64,000 nucleotides of DNA from Stratiolaelaps scimitus (taxonomy: Eukaryota > Arthropoda > Arachnida > Mesostigmata > Laelapidae). A model generated the notes under the pieces. It was given only the letters and a program-made list of their open reading frames with translations, searched no databases and was not told where the DNA came from. Positions 1 through 11,303 of this stretch are shown piece after piece. Every line of letters begins with the position of its first letter. The first letter of the stretch is position 1. The stretch is taken from the NCBI GenBank assembly GCA_019614645.1, contig JABWDB010000072.1, forward strand, positions 930,001-994,000. The letters run 5' to 3'. The translations under genes and the position numbers were made by a program.

Positions 1-3000
1 GTTGTAGAATACCGATTTCCACGAGAATTTTTCTGTATAAGGTCACCTTGAGCCAAAATGTGCCAACAATAAAAGCACAATGGAAAATAATGTATTTAAG
101 AATTATTCGTTTAAATAATTTGCTCAAAAATCTGTTGACATACCTAAACGACAGTGTGTCATCGTGCACAGGGCTCCCTAAACCCCTATCCGTATTAGAA
201 GCAAATTGCTATTAGGCTTTTGATATTCTTCTCCAGTTGAAACTCCCTTTTGCATGAAGTCACTGAGGACGTTGTTACGAGGGCGAGAAGCCCCAATTGG
301 TGGTCCTCTTGTAACACTTCACCAAAGACGACTTGCCTCATTCCGGCTGTGAAGCGAAGCCTCCACTGAGCGACGAATTGAGTTTGGACTTACGAGGCTT
401 GTTGGGTCATTGGGCCAACAGTCTCGGCCCAATGACCGCACACGCACCGATCTCTACGGAGAGATAACTCTCTCCCTATTCAACACTCTCTGGGGGCTCA
501 CAAAATGATGCGTTGCTTCCGAGGGTCTTAGCTTGGATTACGATGGCTCTGTCAGGGCGTCCTGCACAACGATGCTACCCAGGCAGTCTGACTTCGATGG
601 TCCTATTGTGCCTGGTGGTCATTGTGAAGCGCACTCCTTGCTCCCCAAATCTTGTGGCAAAGGCAGCTACTGTTGTAGCCTTCCTCTTCTTCTTCTAAGA
701 CGCTATACATTGGTATACAGCGCCGGTCCATTGGACATGCTATCGACTGCGATAGTTTGTACAGCCATATGACCCGCACATAGCCCCTGATCAGATCCCA
801 GCCACTATACGAACGCGAAACAGAGGACCGCGTTGTTGGTAACAGTTCGGTTGGCCTGTTGTTGTTGCCGTTGCTGCTGCTGTCGTTGTTCCTGTTATCA
901 TTGTTGGCGGTGTTGAATCGCGGCTAGCCATATTCCGCAGTGACTAGCGTCAGTTGGGGTTAGGAGAGGTTAGCCGACGGACTACAAACAGTGGCCGTCT
1001 AGCGCAGTTCTCCACTCCATATTGTTGTTGTTGTTGTTGCTTCCTCAATGGGTAATGGCCAACTTCATTACAGCCGTAGTTGGTTGCTCCTTCAACCCCG
1101 CTTCACGAGTCCTCGCGATACAGCGAGAGCGACACGGGCAAACGAGGGAACGACTACTTTCTCCTTGAATACCTCAGCACGGCAATAGGTGTACAACACG
1201 GGACACCTTCCACCGGCCAATGAGACTAAAAGCAGCGCGAAAGAGCTACTATACAATGAGCCATTCATTCCCGAGACGACCAGAGAGACAGATCGTGAGG
1301 TTGCGTCTGACGATCAGTGGTGTAACACTAACAAAATATCTAGAGGGAACTAGTAATACAGGGAACATACTGACACTGCAGTACTGAAGCCGTTATCAAA
1401 ATGGCAAATAATATAGCTGATTGTCCTCGAATGCCTGTGCCGATATGACGTAATCATACAGGTTGATACTGGTGTTGGGACTAGGGTGCATGCTGATTAT
1501 TCACTTGAAACAAAGACCAAACTAAAAATTAAGATATTTGCTCCAAATGTGTTCTGTGACATGGTGTCATGTAGGTTGCAGGTTTGATATATCAGCTGGT
1601 TAGAGAAATCCAACAGATGTGAATGCTAAAGGCAAGACCAAGATAGACGTTTGCTAGTAATGGCGTTATAATCTGCCCCTTGATCTGATTGACAGTTAAT
1701 CCAAAAGGAGTTCATCCCAGAATGGGGCGGTAATGGTTTCGAGAATCACACATTACATTTGCCACTAGAGGAGGAATTTGCTCGTGACTTAGCCGCCCAA
1801 GTCAAGGGATACGTAAAACTGTCTGTTCCGTGATTTTGTTCCAGAATGACTTTTCAATCTAAGCGATTTGCGTGGTGGTAGATTCAATCCTGTTGAGTTT
1901 ATTTCAAAGGGGGATGCTTGTTCATGAGGCAGCATTTTTAGTGGTTAGCTCAAAATGTCTGCCACACAAACAATACTACTGAGCGGTACCAGGGCGAGCG
2001 CTGGAAAGTCAGCTGAGGATTAGCCCAGCGAGAAAATAATAAGTTCTTATTATATATATAGACGAAACAAAACGACATCCCTCGAAAACGGCATTTACTC
2101 GTCTTTTGAGACTATTATTTTCAATGCTTAATTAGCAGTCCATGTTTGCAAAGGCATAGCGTATGCGCTAGACATGGATCGTTCAGGAACGGACGACGCC
2201 TGCTAGATTAGGTGCGTTGGTAAGAAATGAATGAACAGCAGGTGCCTCTGCAGCAGCTCCCGTGACGGCAGTAGCAGCTTTCGCATAGCGCAGCTAGATA
2301 CACGAGAAGCCAGTCTCTTGGGCGCACAGTTAATGAAGTGCCCTTAAAGAACAGTAACTCGATTTAACAGGCCGACAGACAAGCACAACGAGCACATGCA
2401 TACACATGGCCCTCTGTGTGCTTAGGCGCCACGCTGTTTAGGCGGCGAAGCAGGCGCCGATGGATGGGGAATGCGCGGACCACCACCAGCGACCCTTCGA
2501 GCAGAGCAGAGCAGGACGCTTGAAGTGGCTGAACGAATAACCGTTCCGATGGAATTGCCGCTTGTGGGAAAGGCCGCTGCCGCACTATTGAGTCCGAGCC
2601 CGCGCATAAGCGAGCGAGAGAGAGAGAGAGAGAGAACGAGCGTCCGATGGTGTGGGCTGACTGCCGGAGCGAACCTAAAGAGGCTCGAAGCGCTGGTCCG
2701 GAAAAGCCCGTCAAACGAGGCGTGTATCGCTGCGCCGCCTCGTCTGACGATGGCCTCCGGGAGATCATCTTTTGAATACACTAAGCTGCGATGAGCGCCA
2801 CTCTTATCCACCATCAGTCGTCACCACCACAACAGTCTCATGACCACTACGATCGTCCACATCGAGGCGGCGACGACGACAACGCGAACAGCTACAGACA
2901 CGACGGTGGCAACCATCATCCCCGCAATAGCATCATCGATTGATCTATTGGCGCTGGCCAGATCTATGAGCTTGTGTTTAATGACCTTGCAGAGCTTGGA

Positions 3001-3159
3001 AAAACACTGAGATAACATAGTCGAATTGATCAGACCTAGCTACATGAGCAATACTACAGCACCGGTATATGTTCTCGTAGATAAGAAATGAACGAGTTAA
3101 TGAGCGAGATTAATTAGCTAATCGATTGCTACAACACCGGGGAAGGCGGGCGATGTGGT
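1..3159 (-). other. ChAT: ChAT intron continuing off the left edge; no exon recognised
   Basis: After the donor at 3360, the next ChAT exon should carry the PLCM-x-QYY region. I scanned the minus strand down to base 1 and did not see it, so this intron probably exceeds 3.3 kb. It contains a (GTT)n run (1021-1039), GTT/CTG-type trinucleotide stretches (about 850-915) and a (GA)n tract (2616-2635). The overlapping ORFs at 2364-2814 lie in low-complexity GC-rich DNA and look like chance. Confidence 0.6.
2616..2635. repeat. (GA)n microsatellite
   Basis: Uninterrupted GA repeat within the ChAT intron. Confidence 0.95.
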
Positions 3160-3358
3160 AAAGTGCTAGTACTTTTTTTGTTTTTCGAGCTGACCCTCAG
3201 CCCTGTTCCCCTATGTGACAGGCCTCAGCTCTTAACCTTTTTAGGTATTACTATGAGGACCTGTCGGGGCCACCTTTGCTTATTCTCTGCCTTACTCGTA
3301 CCTGACAAGAATCCCCAGATAAAGAAAGATGATAAAGAACTCCAAAGTGCTAGCACTT
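3160..3358 (-). repeat. 5'-truncated SINE with target-site duplication at a ChAT splice donor
   Basis: The body 3175-3343 is a minus-strand copy of the SINE also found at 60963-61194 (about 150 bp align by eye with few differences), ending in the family tail CTGAGGGTCAGCTCGAAAAAC plus A-rich DNA. The tRNA-like head is missing. It is flanked by 15-bp duplications, 3160-3174 and 3344-3358 (AAAGTGCTAG(T/C)ACTT), differing at one base. The exon-proximal copy covers positions +3 to +17 of the intron that starts at 3360. Confidence 0.85.
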
Positions 3359-3360
3359 AC

Positions 3361-3533
3361 GTTTCGATAAGATGATGGAAATATAGGGCAAATTTTGTGA
3401 GGTCGGCTGCGAAAGCTACTTGGTCGCGTGGTGTCTTGAAGTTTTGTCGAGGGAAAAGGAAGAATGCCGATTGGTTTATAGGAAGAGGTAGGCGGTTTTG
3501 CAGGTACATATCAGGAAGCCATACCGCTGTCGC
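3361..3533 (-). CDS. ChAT: Choline acetyltransferase, second conserved exon
   Basis: This 173-nt exon follows the acceptor TGTGTCAACAG (AG at 3535-3534) and ends GAAAC|GTAAGTG, donor G at 3360, leaving phase 2. It encodes 57 complete codons. WLPDMYLQNRLPLPINQS, followed by FPRQNFKTPRDQVAFAADL, aligns directly with the WL(N/D)DMYLNNR(L/I)ALPVNSSP region known in animal ChATs. Joined to the preceding exon, the spacing between its terminal NW and WLxDMYL has no gap relative to that pattern. This segment belongs to the N-terminal lobe. The PLCM-QYY motif, catalytic His and CoA/choline-binding residues are absent and should lie in exons beyond the left edge of the window. A SINE sits a few bases into the following intron. 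Confidence 0.93.
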
Positions 3534-3931
3534 CTGTTGACACACACACACAGAGCGAGTGGCCCATGGTGATGATGATGCATCGATGAGTACAGTTGGT
3601 GGGATACCGAAAAGCAACACAAAGGGGCACAAAAAAGATAACACTTAAAAAAACTAACTCATATTTGAAGAGGTTAACAAATAGTTGCATTGAGAACATT
3701 ACCGACCGCTCTATTATCATACACTTCTATGAGAACATCAAGAAGAACCGCTAATACTGCAGTTGTGACATCAAGAGCAGCACATGAATAACCAAATGGG
3801 CGGGTCGTGCGGGCTAAATACCAGCTGTTATCGATGACTACCCAACGAAGTGGGACAACTAGTAGACAACACATGTCGTAGCGTTGTTGTACAGGGATGT
3901 GCGTGGGTTTTAGATATTGAAAAAGAGAGAG

Positions 3932-3976
3932 AGATTTATTTCGAACTTGTAAAATATACAAGTTCGAAATAAATCT
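3932..3976. repeat. Long inverted repeat (hairpin) inside a ChAT intron
   Basis: The left arm 3933-3951 (GATTTATTTCGAACTTGTA) is the exact reverse complement of the right arm 3957-3975, around a 5-base AT loop. One more A-T pair closes it on the outside at 3932/3976. The left arm is preceded by a GA run. It could be a small foldback element or a structured intron segment; function unknown. Confidence 0.9.
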
Positions 3977-4039
3977 TCTCTTCGGCCGTATTACGAAAAG
4001 TTGTGAGGAGTAGATTCGTTTCAAACTAGATTGTATCCC

Positions 4040-4055
4040 TATATATATATATATA
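4040..4055. repeat. (TA)n microsatellite
   Basis: Uninterrupted TA repeat of 16 bp in the short ChAT intron. Confidence 0.95.
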
Positions 4056-4166
4056 CGGGTCCGCCAGATTGACCGGTGGTTGCGTTACCCCCTTTGTCAT
4101 TGGCGAGTACCAGTAACAATATATTTCAGGGTGGTCAGATCAATAAATTGCGTATAACGGACATAC

Positions 4167-4364
4167 CCAATTATGTTCCTTCTTAGCCTGTTTCTCGACG
4201 AGCTTCTGGAGGGTGGGGCCGTCATGTTGAGCGAATTCTGTGACGATCTGGACAGTGTTTTCGTAAGCTGTTTTGGGCACAACAGCTTCGATGCTCGCGA
4301 GATAGCGCTCTAAGGTAGTTGCCAGTGGTGGCATGGGAGCTGCCGGCAGATCCCGGATCCATAA
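4167..4364 (-). CDS. ChAT: Choline acetyltransferase, N-terminal acyltransferase exon
   Basis: ChAT transfers the acetyl group of acetyl-CoA to choline in the cytosol of cholinergic nerve endings. This 198-nt exon (66 codons, phase 0 at both ends) starts after the acceptor CCGTTCGCAG and stops at the donor TGG|GTATGT (donor G at 4166). It opens with LWIRDLPAAPMPPLATTLE and runs through a long helical stretch to KKEHNW. This is the family pattern: the Pro-Pro-Leu start of the choline/carnitine acyltransferase fold, a helix ending in a conserved NW, then W-L-x-D-M-Y-L, which begins the next exon here. No stop or frameshift interrupts it. Carnitine acetyltransferases share the fold; the position downstream of VAChT and the residues of the following exon favour ChAT. 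Confidence 0.9.
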
Positions 4365-7300
4365 CTGCGAACGGAAAATTAACCAATTAGATGCGAATCA
4401 AACCGCGACTACTAACGCTTTCATTCACCACAAACAAATAATCAGAATCCAACTATGCAACCATTGTACTTCAAGGTATTTAAAGACATTGTTTGAGATC
4501 GAGAGGGCTAACCATAGCACAGCCGTGATTTGGACAGCTCAGCTAAGATACGCTATACTGGCCGTCATTTCTCATGTTCGCCATGTCACAGGACAGGCTT
4601 AACCTGGACCTGATTAAATAGGGCCTCAAGTAAATAAAATTATTTTAAAATTATAAGTTGTACTATAATATGGGACGTTACTTACGACGAATATAGTTCG
4701 CGCATGTCTTAGTGCACGAATATGTGCGTGTTTCAATAGATTCGGTTTGGAGTCGCCGGCGATCTCTATTATCCCCACAGGTTTACTCGATCGTTGAGGT
4801 TCGATAATTCAGGTCGTCGGTAGGGGAGTGTACAGACCATGATTAAATCGTGTCGAGACTGAGTCACCGGATAGATGATCAGGCAAAGCGAATAGCACAG
4901 TTCATTGCCATTGAGGTAGCTGAGGGCGATCACCGTACTCAACTCTCGAGTGTCACAGCTCTTGAGGCGCATCACGCCTGTCTCGGGAAGACTTTGGGAA
5001 TCATGTATTCAAATGGGCCGAGAGCTACAGCGCTTTTCGGCAGATCACATTTCTATATAGAGATCATTTGATCGAAGTTATCTTGGCTATTTTTCTCTTG
5101 CTGTAAATAACCTTTCCATTGAAAGGATCGCAAGCCCAGTGTATGTACATGAGGTACTTACTCGATATATTCGTATGTAAATTTCCGGGGCCTGTATTCA
5201 ATACAAAATACAACAAGTAGTCCCTCTCTATTCGACTATGTTTTTGTTGCCGACGTCAATGTAACGAGCCCTCGTCGGCTTTTGCCGTTGCCAATTACAT
5301 CAAGTCCGGCCGGTCGAAGTGGAAGTAGCACTGGTGACAACCGAAGGAACCTCGCATAACGATTGGACTGCCGACCCATTGGGCTAAGAAATGCGTCCTC
5401 TGCCTAGAGATCCGTAGCGCCCAGGTGGTGTACGGCTGCTGGCCGAGTCCTGAGGGAGTCGTAAGCGATTCCAATGGAAACTCCTCTGGTAGGAACCATC
5501 TCAGCATTCAACTCCGAGCATCAGCCGAACACACCGAAGGGCTGCCGAAGGGCGCAGAGCAGACCCAATTCTCCTGAACGATCGGGCGATGTCCGCGTAG
5601 AATCCACGCGCGACCCAGCTACTCTAGCCTCATCGTGCTGTTTCTAACGTAGGCTCAATATAGCTCTCTTCTACGAGAACGAAATGGAAGGAGGTGGGCG
5701 GAGCAATGAGTGCACCGATGAGTGTACACTTTAGATTTTGTTACCCTACCCGCCAGTGAAGGATGATGTCTGGGAGCCGACCCAAACCACATATCTAATG
5801 CTACTGATGTAGCTGTGTTCGATAGAGGTTGGGACGCGGGACAGGATCAAGGTTGAACAAGCTATTAGTTGTCCGGTGCAAAGATAGATTGCAACCAGGT
5901 AATTAGAAAGCGGCCGCCGACAAGAAACGGCTAATTCATTTGGGGGTCAGGCTCCGACGAGAACCTGATCAGTTAAGGCTTTCATTGCTTGTGAAAGTTA
6001 GACGCTAGTATAGAGTATTGAACGCCAAGTGATGCAGGGATAATACGCCGCGTAGTACGCAGGTAAGAGGTATACAACATGTACAATAGAATAAATGTTT
6101 TGGATAATGATCCGTGGGGCAATGGCAGAATGGGTTCATTCACACTGATGACCATCGACTCGCACAGTTTCTGCTCATATCAACGGCCAGCTCAATATAG
6201 CATGTAGGCGAAAAACATCTGCCTGACGGCATCACAAAAAAAGCCGTGTACGGGATTTGCCTCCCATTTTGCCTGGGTAGGCTTATCGCTATAGCGTAGT
6301 CGATCATGGCTAGGAGTATCATCGCGGCTAGTATGAACCGTCGTCCGCTGATCAAACAACTCCCGAATCGTTCCACCCTTGTAGCCACATGTAAGGTAAG
6401 ACATTGGCGCGGCCGTCGCCGCCCCATTCGCGATCGACATTCGATATGCTTGTCACCGTAACGGTAGTACCACGAAACAGATGCATGCGGTGGTATAAAT
6501 ACATTCATATATATATATAAACACCACGGGATAGCCTGGCAGGATTTCTCTCCGCGCTCTGTTCCCCCGGCGTACAAGCAAACGATGGCTGGCGAGCCGG
6601 GCGGCAATGCATCATATTTACATCCCGAAATCACCTACCCTCGGAGGATTTGGGGTGGGGTAGGGGCGACCAACGCCGGTATAAGTATGATATAGTATAT
6701 ATATATATACTGATATCTGTATACAGCTCTAGACTGATGGGATTCTTCATATCTGAACATGAGTTCCTGCGTTAGTGAGAACTCGACAATGCGAATCTAT
6801 GTGATTCTGAGCGAAAAAAAGAGGTGAACCATGCCAATAGACTATAGCCTCTTTCTCGAACAGGCGCTTTGCCAAAGATCAGACCTGAAGGCTCGCTGAT
6901 CCTTGAAGTTCCTCATCGGCAAACTTCGTTTTCCCTCTTTTTCGCTCTATACATTTTTTTCTCTAGCAGTAGTAGAACAAGGAGTGTCGAACCGAGGAAG
7001 GTGAACAACAAGGAAGGGACTCTCGGTAGAGCGCCTGCCATCGCCCGCTCGATGAGGTGCTGACAGGAATACCGGATGAGGTTGATATCGCCGACGATAT
7101 CAGGCTAATGCTGGTGGGGAGCTATAACGGGGGGGTTGGGGGTTAGGGCTTCTTACGAGACCTCCTGACTAGTCCTTCCCGGAGAGATTCGAATGGCAGC
7201 ACAAGTGGATTAGTGCTCCGGGTTGCCGGTCGTAACAGATGGTGAACTTTGACAACGAAACACATTTACAAGTATTCGATTGTGTACAATCACTTTAGTC

Positions 7301-9331
7301 GTCCAAAGAGTATTTTTCAGTTGCAGCATTTTTTATATTGCATTATACTTTGTTGTTTTCTTACCCTTGTATTTTTTTTAGTTGCGCTTTGTCAAGGTAA
7401 GCTTAACAGATGTCAGATCTATTATATTGTATAATGATATATCACACAGCTAACAATGTCGCTACCCAACGTGACTGCGGTACAATACTCGTATCCTTTT
7501 TCTCTAATCACACTTTTATTCATATACACCATACCGCAACTGGATGAAGGTTAACACGAATCTCGAAACGATAGCGAAAGCTAAGAAAAGCAAAAGCTAT
7601 GGGACTAGTTGACGCGAAATATCGGCAACTAAGCGAAACTACATTCACCACCGGACTTTTGCGAGAAAAAACCAAACCAAGACGGGTTTTGTCTCCGGTC
7701 GGCTCTTCTCCGAGCCTCAGCCGACAAACGAAATCCACAGTTCGCAACCCTATTTACAGCGTGTCATCTCGTACGGTCAAGCCCGCAGCACTGAGCCCAA
7801 CGGCGCTATGATCTCGATGGGGATCTAAGACAACGGAATAGATTTAGGAGCTAGATGCTATATTCCTTGTCACGATACGGATTTCCCCGCTGAAAAAGGA
7901 GCAAGTGGTGGCAGGTCGCGTAATGAGACTCTTCCGACATATACCGGGCACCGAAATAATACTCGGATACACTATAAATTCAGCGTAAACCCAGTAGAGA
8001 GGCGAGGCAGATCAGTCGATTCGAGAATAAGAGAAAGCAACATCAACAACATGATCAGATAAGCCAAGAATAACACGGGAATTACACTTCCAAGACTTAC
8101 GACTCAGTTCTGCTCGTCGCTCGCCTACAGCATGGGCACTAATGCCAAGCAGTAGCGTGCGTATCTACAGTGCACATCGAGAACGAACGGTCGGTCGCTC
8201 GGTGGGAGAGGAAATAAGAACGAATAAACAACAGGAAAAAGTTCGACTCGAACGAGAAGAAGTGCTTCAATGGAGGGTCTATCTAAGATGGGCCGTATTC
8301 TAGGAGAGAATTCAACCAGTGGAATTTGTGAATCATGGCAGCTATTGTTGAAGCTACCATTTATCGAACGCGAAGTGAGATGCTGGTGATAGTGATTATA
8401 GTGACGGAATAATGGGTGATCCAACATCAACCCAAACCTACTTATGTATTTCCGTATAATCATTGATTCAATTTGTGTCAGTTCTGGGTAGCTCTACGTT
8501 TGAATGTATTAGCAGTAGCGCGGGAAGGGCATCATATTATGTCTTCGCCTAAGAGAGCTCTCGTGGTCGATTATGAGATTACCCTTAAGTTTCATACACT
8601 ACTACGCTTCTAATGCGTTTCAGTAATTCTTCAAGAGGCTGCGTATGGTGACTCGAATAGTCCGTTTGAACTGACAGTCTAGAGCCACTTTTCATTTTTC
8701 AGCTTGGATCAGTGCAAATCAATACAAGAGGCTACCAATTATACCGTCTTGTGCAGCAACAGATTCAAGGAACTAAGACAGTGTTCGCGGCTTTTTTCTT
8801 TATGGCCGAGTGTTTGTATGTGTTTGCGTGCATGTTCCTAATTGTGTAAGGCAATATTCTAGTTTACTTGCATACACTAACAATCGTAGAAAACTTGGGA
8901 GGACAGGACAAACAGGATGCTTGTAGCGCCCCTGTGCACTTCCCATCCGATTTCTTTGCTTGTCCGTGTATCGTTGTTTTTTTTAATAGTAACACCCAAC
9001 CATAGCTGTATGAGCTCGCAATGAGCATGAACCAAACCGAGTTGGGTCTGCGCCCTCGCTTCGCATTGCGACGGCGCAGCTTTAAACTCGCGCGCTTTAA
9101 ACTCGACCGGGACGCCCCCACTGTCAGCGACAGGCATTGTCCCCATTCGTCCAACTATAACATAACTCCCAAGGCTGCCGGGAACGTTCAACTATCCCAG
9201 CAGCTGTACGCCCTCGTAACAAGCCCTGAGGCATCGCATGTCTCCTTACCCTGCCGCCTGTTTATCTATCCAGTGAGTAGTTCGTTGAATGCACGACAAC
9301 GCAGAAACTGCTTCGGACTAGTTGAGCCAAT

Positions 9332-9355
9332 CCAGCCAGCCAGCCAGCCAGCTGG
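9332..9355. repeat. (CAGC)n tetranucleotide repeat
   Basis: Repeated CAGC units, about five copies plus a closing palindromic CAGCTGG. Confidence 0.9.
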
Positions 9356-10018
9356 CTTGCAAACTGCTGGATCGCGGGATTTGGACTAGCAGAACTGGTA
9401 GTATCATACATATTATGGAAAGTAGAATGCCGCTCCTTCTGCAGCAGTCACCACCACCACTACTGGTTTCGTCATGCGGCACACAGCCCCAGCGCTCGAT
9501 CTGAGGGCTGGCTCTCTGAGCCACCCACAAGCACCAGCGTCGAGGTGCAGCTATGAACATAACTACACGCCTTCACTGGCGCGGGGTAGAGTACAGCGAA
9601 GCCCCCGCGAGCTCTACTGCTGACGACGTTGCCTCTGCCTGCCGTTGTTGAGTGCGTCGCAGGGTGTTGAGCCTGCGGGTGTTGCATGCACGTATCCTCT
9701 TCATATGTATTATAGCATTCTCGTTATTCCACTACCATTACTCTCGGATAGCCTCAACGAGCGGATCGCAGTTGCTGCTCCCTGGCCGTAGTCCGAAATC
9801 GTCCTCCGCCCCATGCTCATCTTCTAAACCGTGTAGCCTCGTGGCCCTTGCTTCTATTCTCTACGCTGCAGGATACATCGAGCTGCTGCTGCTCCTCGTC
9901 CTCCTCTTCCCGCTACTGCAATGAGGGTGATCTGTTGTTCGTGGGCAAATCTCGCGCAGAGCAGGTTGGCCTGCTTCGCCCGTCTCTGTTACGCGTGTCG
10001 TGTCTGTTGAATGTAAAC

Positions 10019-10063
10019 GGTGGTTGGCCGGTTGGCTGGTTGGTCGGTCGGTCGGTCGGCCGG
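10019..10063. repeat. GGTT/GGTC tetranucleotide repeat
   Basis: A run of GGTT, GGCC, GGCT and GGTC units in 4-base register, the cleanest part being four GGTC copies near 10041-10058. Confidence 0.9.
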
Positions 10064-10325
10064 CTATCGCGCAGCTTGCTTGTCTGGCTGTGTTGTTGTG
10101 TGAGTCACACCACACTATACGCTGTGTGCGTGGCGCAAGAGAGGCCGAAATCGTGGTATAGGGGGCAGAGGAAAGGCGACTTGGCGCAGAGCCTCCTGCC
10201 CGAAGGAGGCTGCCGGTAGTGGGACGGAATCTGTTATACTGCTCTGTTACATAGCGGCGCAGGACAGCAGGACTCGGCAGGACCGGACCGGACCAGCGTC
10301 GGCAAGGAGACGGCAGAAGGAGCTT

Positions 10326-10345
10326 GGCCGGCCGGCCGGCCGGCC
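10326..10345. repeat. (GGCC)5 palindromic repeat
   Basis: Five perfect GGCC units; every unit is self-complementary and CpG-containing at the junctions. Confidence 0.95.
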
Positions 10346-11281
10346 AGCAGGATAGGCAAGGAGACAGCATGTGTGGAGACCAGCATGAACGTGTGTACAC
10401 TTACAGGCAGTCAGCACACGCAAATACTGACAGACACGACAAGACAGCGCAAGCGAGAGGGAGAGAAATGGAGAGATCTGAGCGAAGGCAATCGTGCGTC
10501 GACGCCGCCGCCGCCGCTGCCACCACCACTACTATGGCGTGGGGTGTATAGTGTATAGTGCTGCGGCTGCTGTCTGTGCTCCAGCCCCATGAAGCGCTCG
10601 TATCCTCTGCCTGCCCGCTTGCTCGTCGAGTAGAAGCTTCGACTACGGACGACGCCCGCTCGGCCACCCGGCCGCTTGCCCGCCTGGCCGTTCGTTCTTT
10701 CTTTCGCTTGCCTAATTGGGAGTTTTCTTTTGCCCTCGGGCGGTGCAGGCCTGAGGGCAGGCTGCGAGAGAAAGAGCGACTACGCGAGGAGTAGATCGAA
10801 AGGGAGAGAGAGATAGAGAGAGAGAGATGGGAACCCACAAGCCGGAACGCGGTACGAGAGACGGAGAGCAGGGCAGCAGCACAGCACGCAGGGCCAGCAG
10901 CAGCAGCAGCAGCGGCGTCCACCACCACCAGCACCGGCACCCGTGCTGCCATTGGGAGGGAGCACGGGACACGGCAGGGAGGACTCGTTCGTTAGAGAGG
11001 AGTTTATGTGTGGAAATCAGGAAGAGAGCAGAGCCGAGTGGAGAAGAGGAGCCACCCATCTCCCGTGGGCGCTCCATCGGACTACTGCCATCGGCTGACG
11101 GGCCATCGGACGCCGCAAGCTAAAGACAGGCAGGGGGTCCTGGAGCAGGGGAGACAAGATAGGCCGTGTGTGCTCCCGGGAAAAGCATACCCCGAAGAGA
11201 CGAGGCTGGGGAGGAAATTGAGGTAGAAGGCAGGTGCGGGAAGTCCGAGATCGAGATGCACGCCAGCGGCTCAAAGCTGCT

Positions 11282-11303
11282 GGGGGGGGGGGGGCTGGGG
11301 GGG
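11282..11303. repeat. Poly-G tracts
   Basis: A run of 13 G, then CT, then 7 G, within a G-rich stretch; a candidate four-stranded (G-quadruplex) sequence. Confidence 0.9.

Larger units (their letters stand above)
3534..4166 (-). other. ChAT: ChAT intron (633 bp) between two conserved exons
   Basis: It is bounded by GTATGT at the 5' end and CAACAG at the 3' end, both clear on the minus strand. The acceptor's pyrimidine tract is a GT repeat (about 3540-3552). It contains a 20-bp-arm hairpin (3932-3976) and an (AT)n run (4040-4055). It is much shorter than the flanking ChAT introns. Confidence 0.88.

Noticed and set aside
4140..4334. ChAT starting at the internal ATG at 4334 and reading through to 4140
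   Set aside because: In-frame codons upstream of the ATG belong to the family pattern (LWIRDLPAAP) and follow an acceptor; the last residues after NW come from intron sequence beyond a clear GTATGT donor.
7140..7240. B-box-like CATTCGAATCTC on the minus strand
   Set aside because: Isolated match without a second promoter box or the SINE tail.
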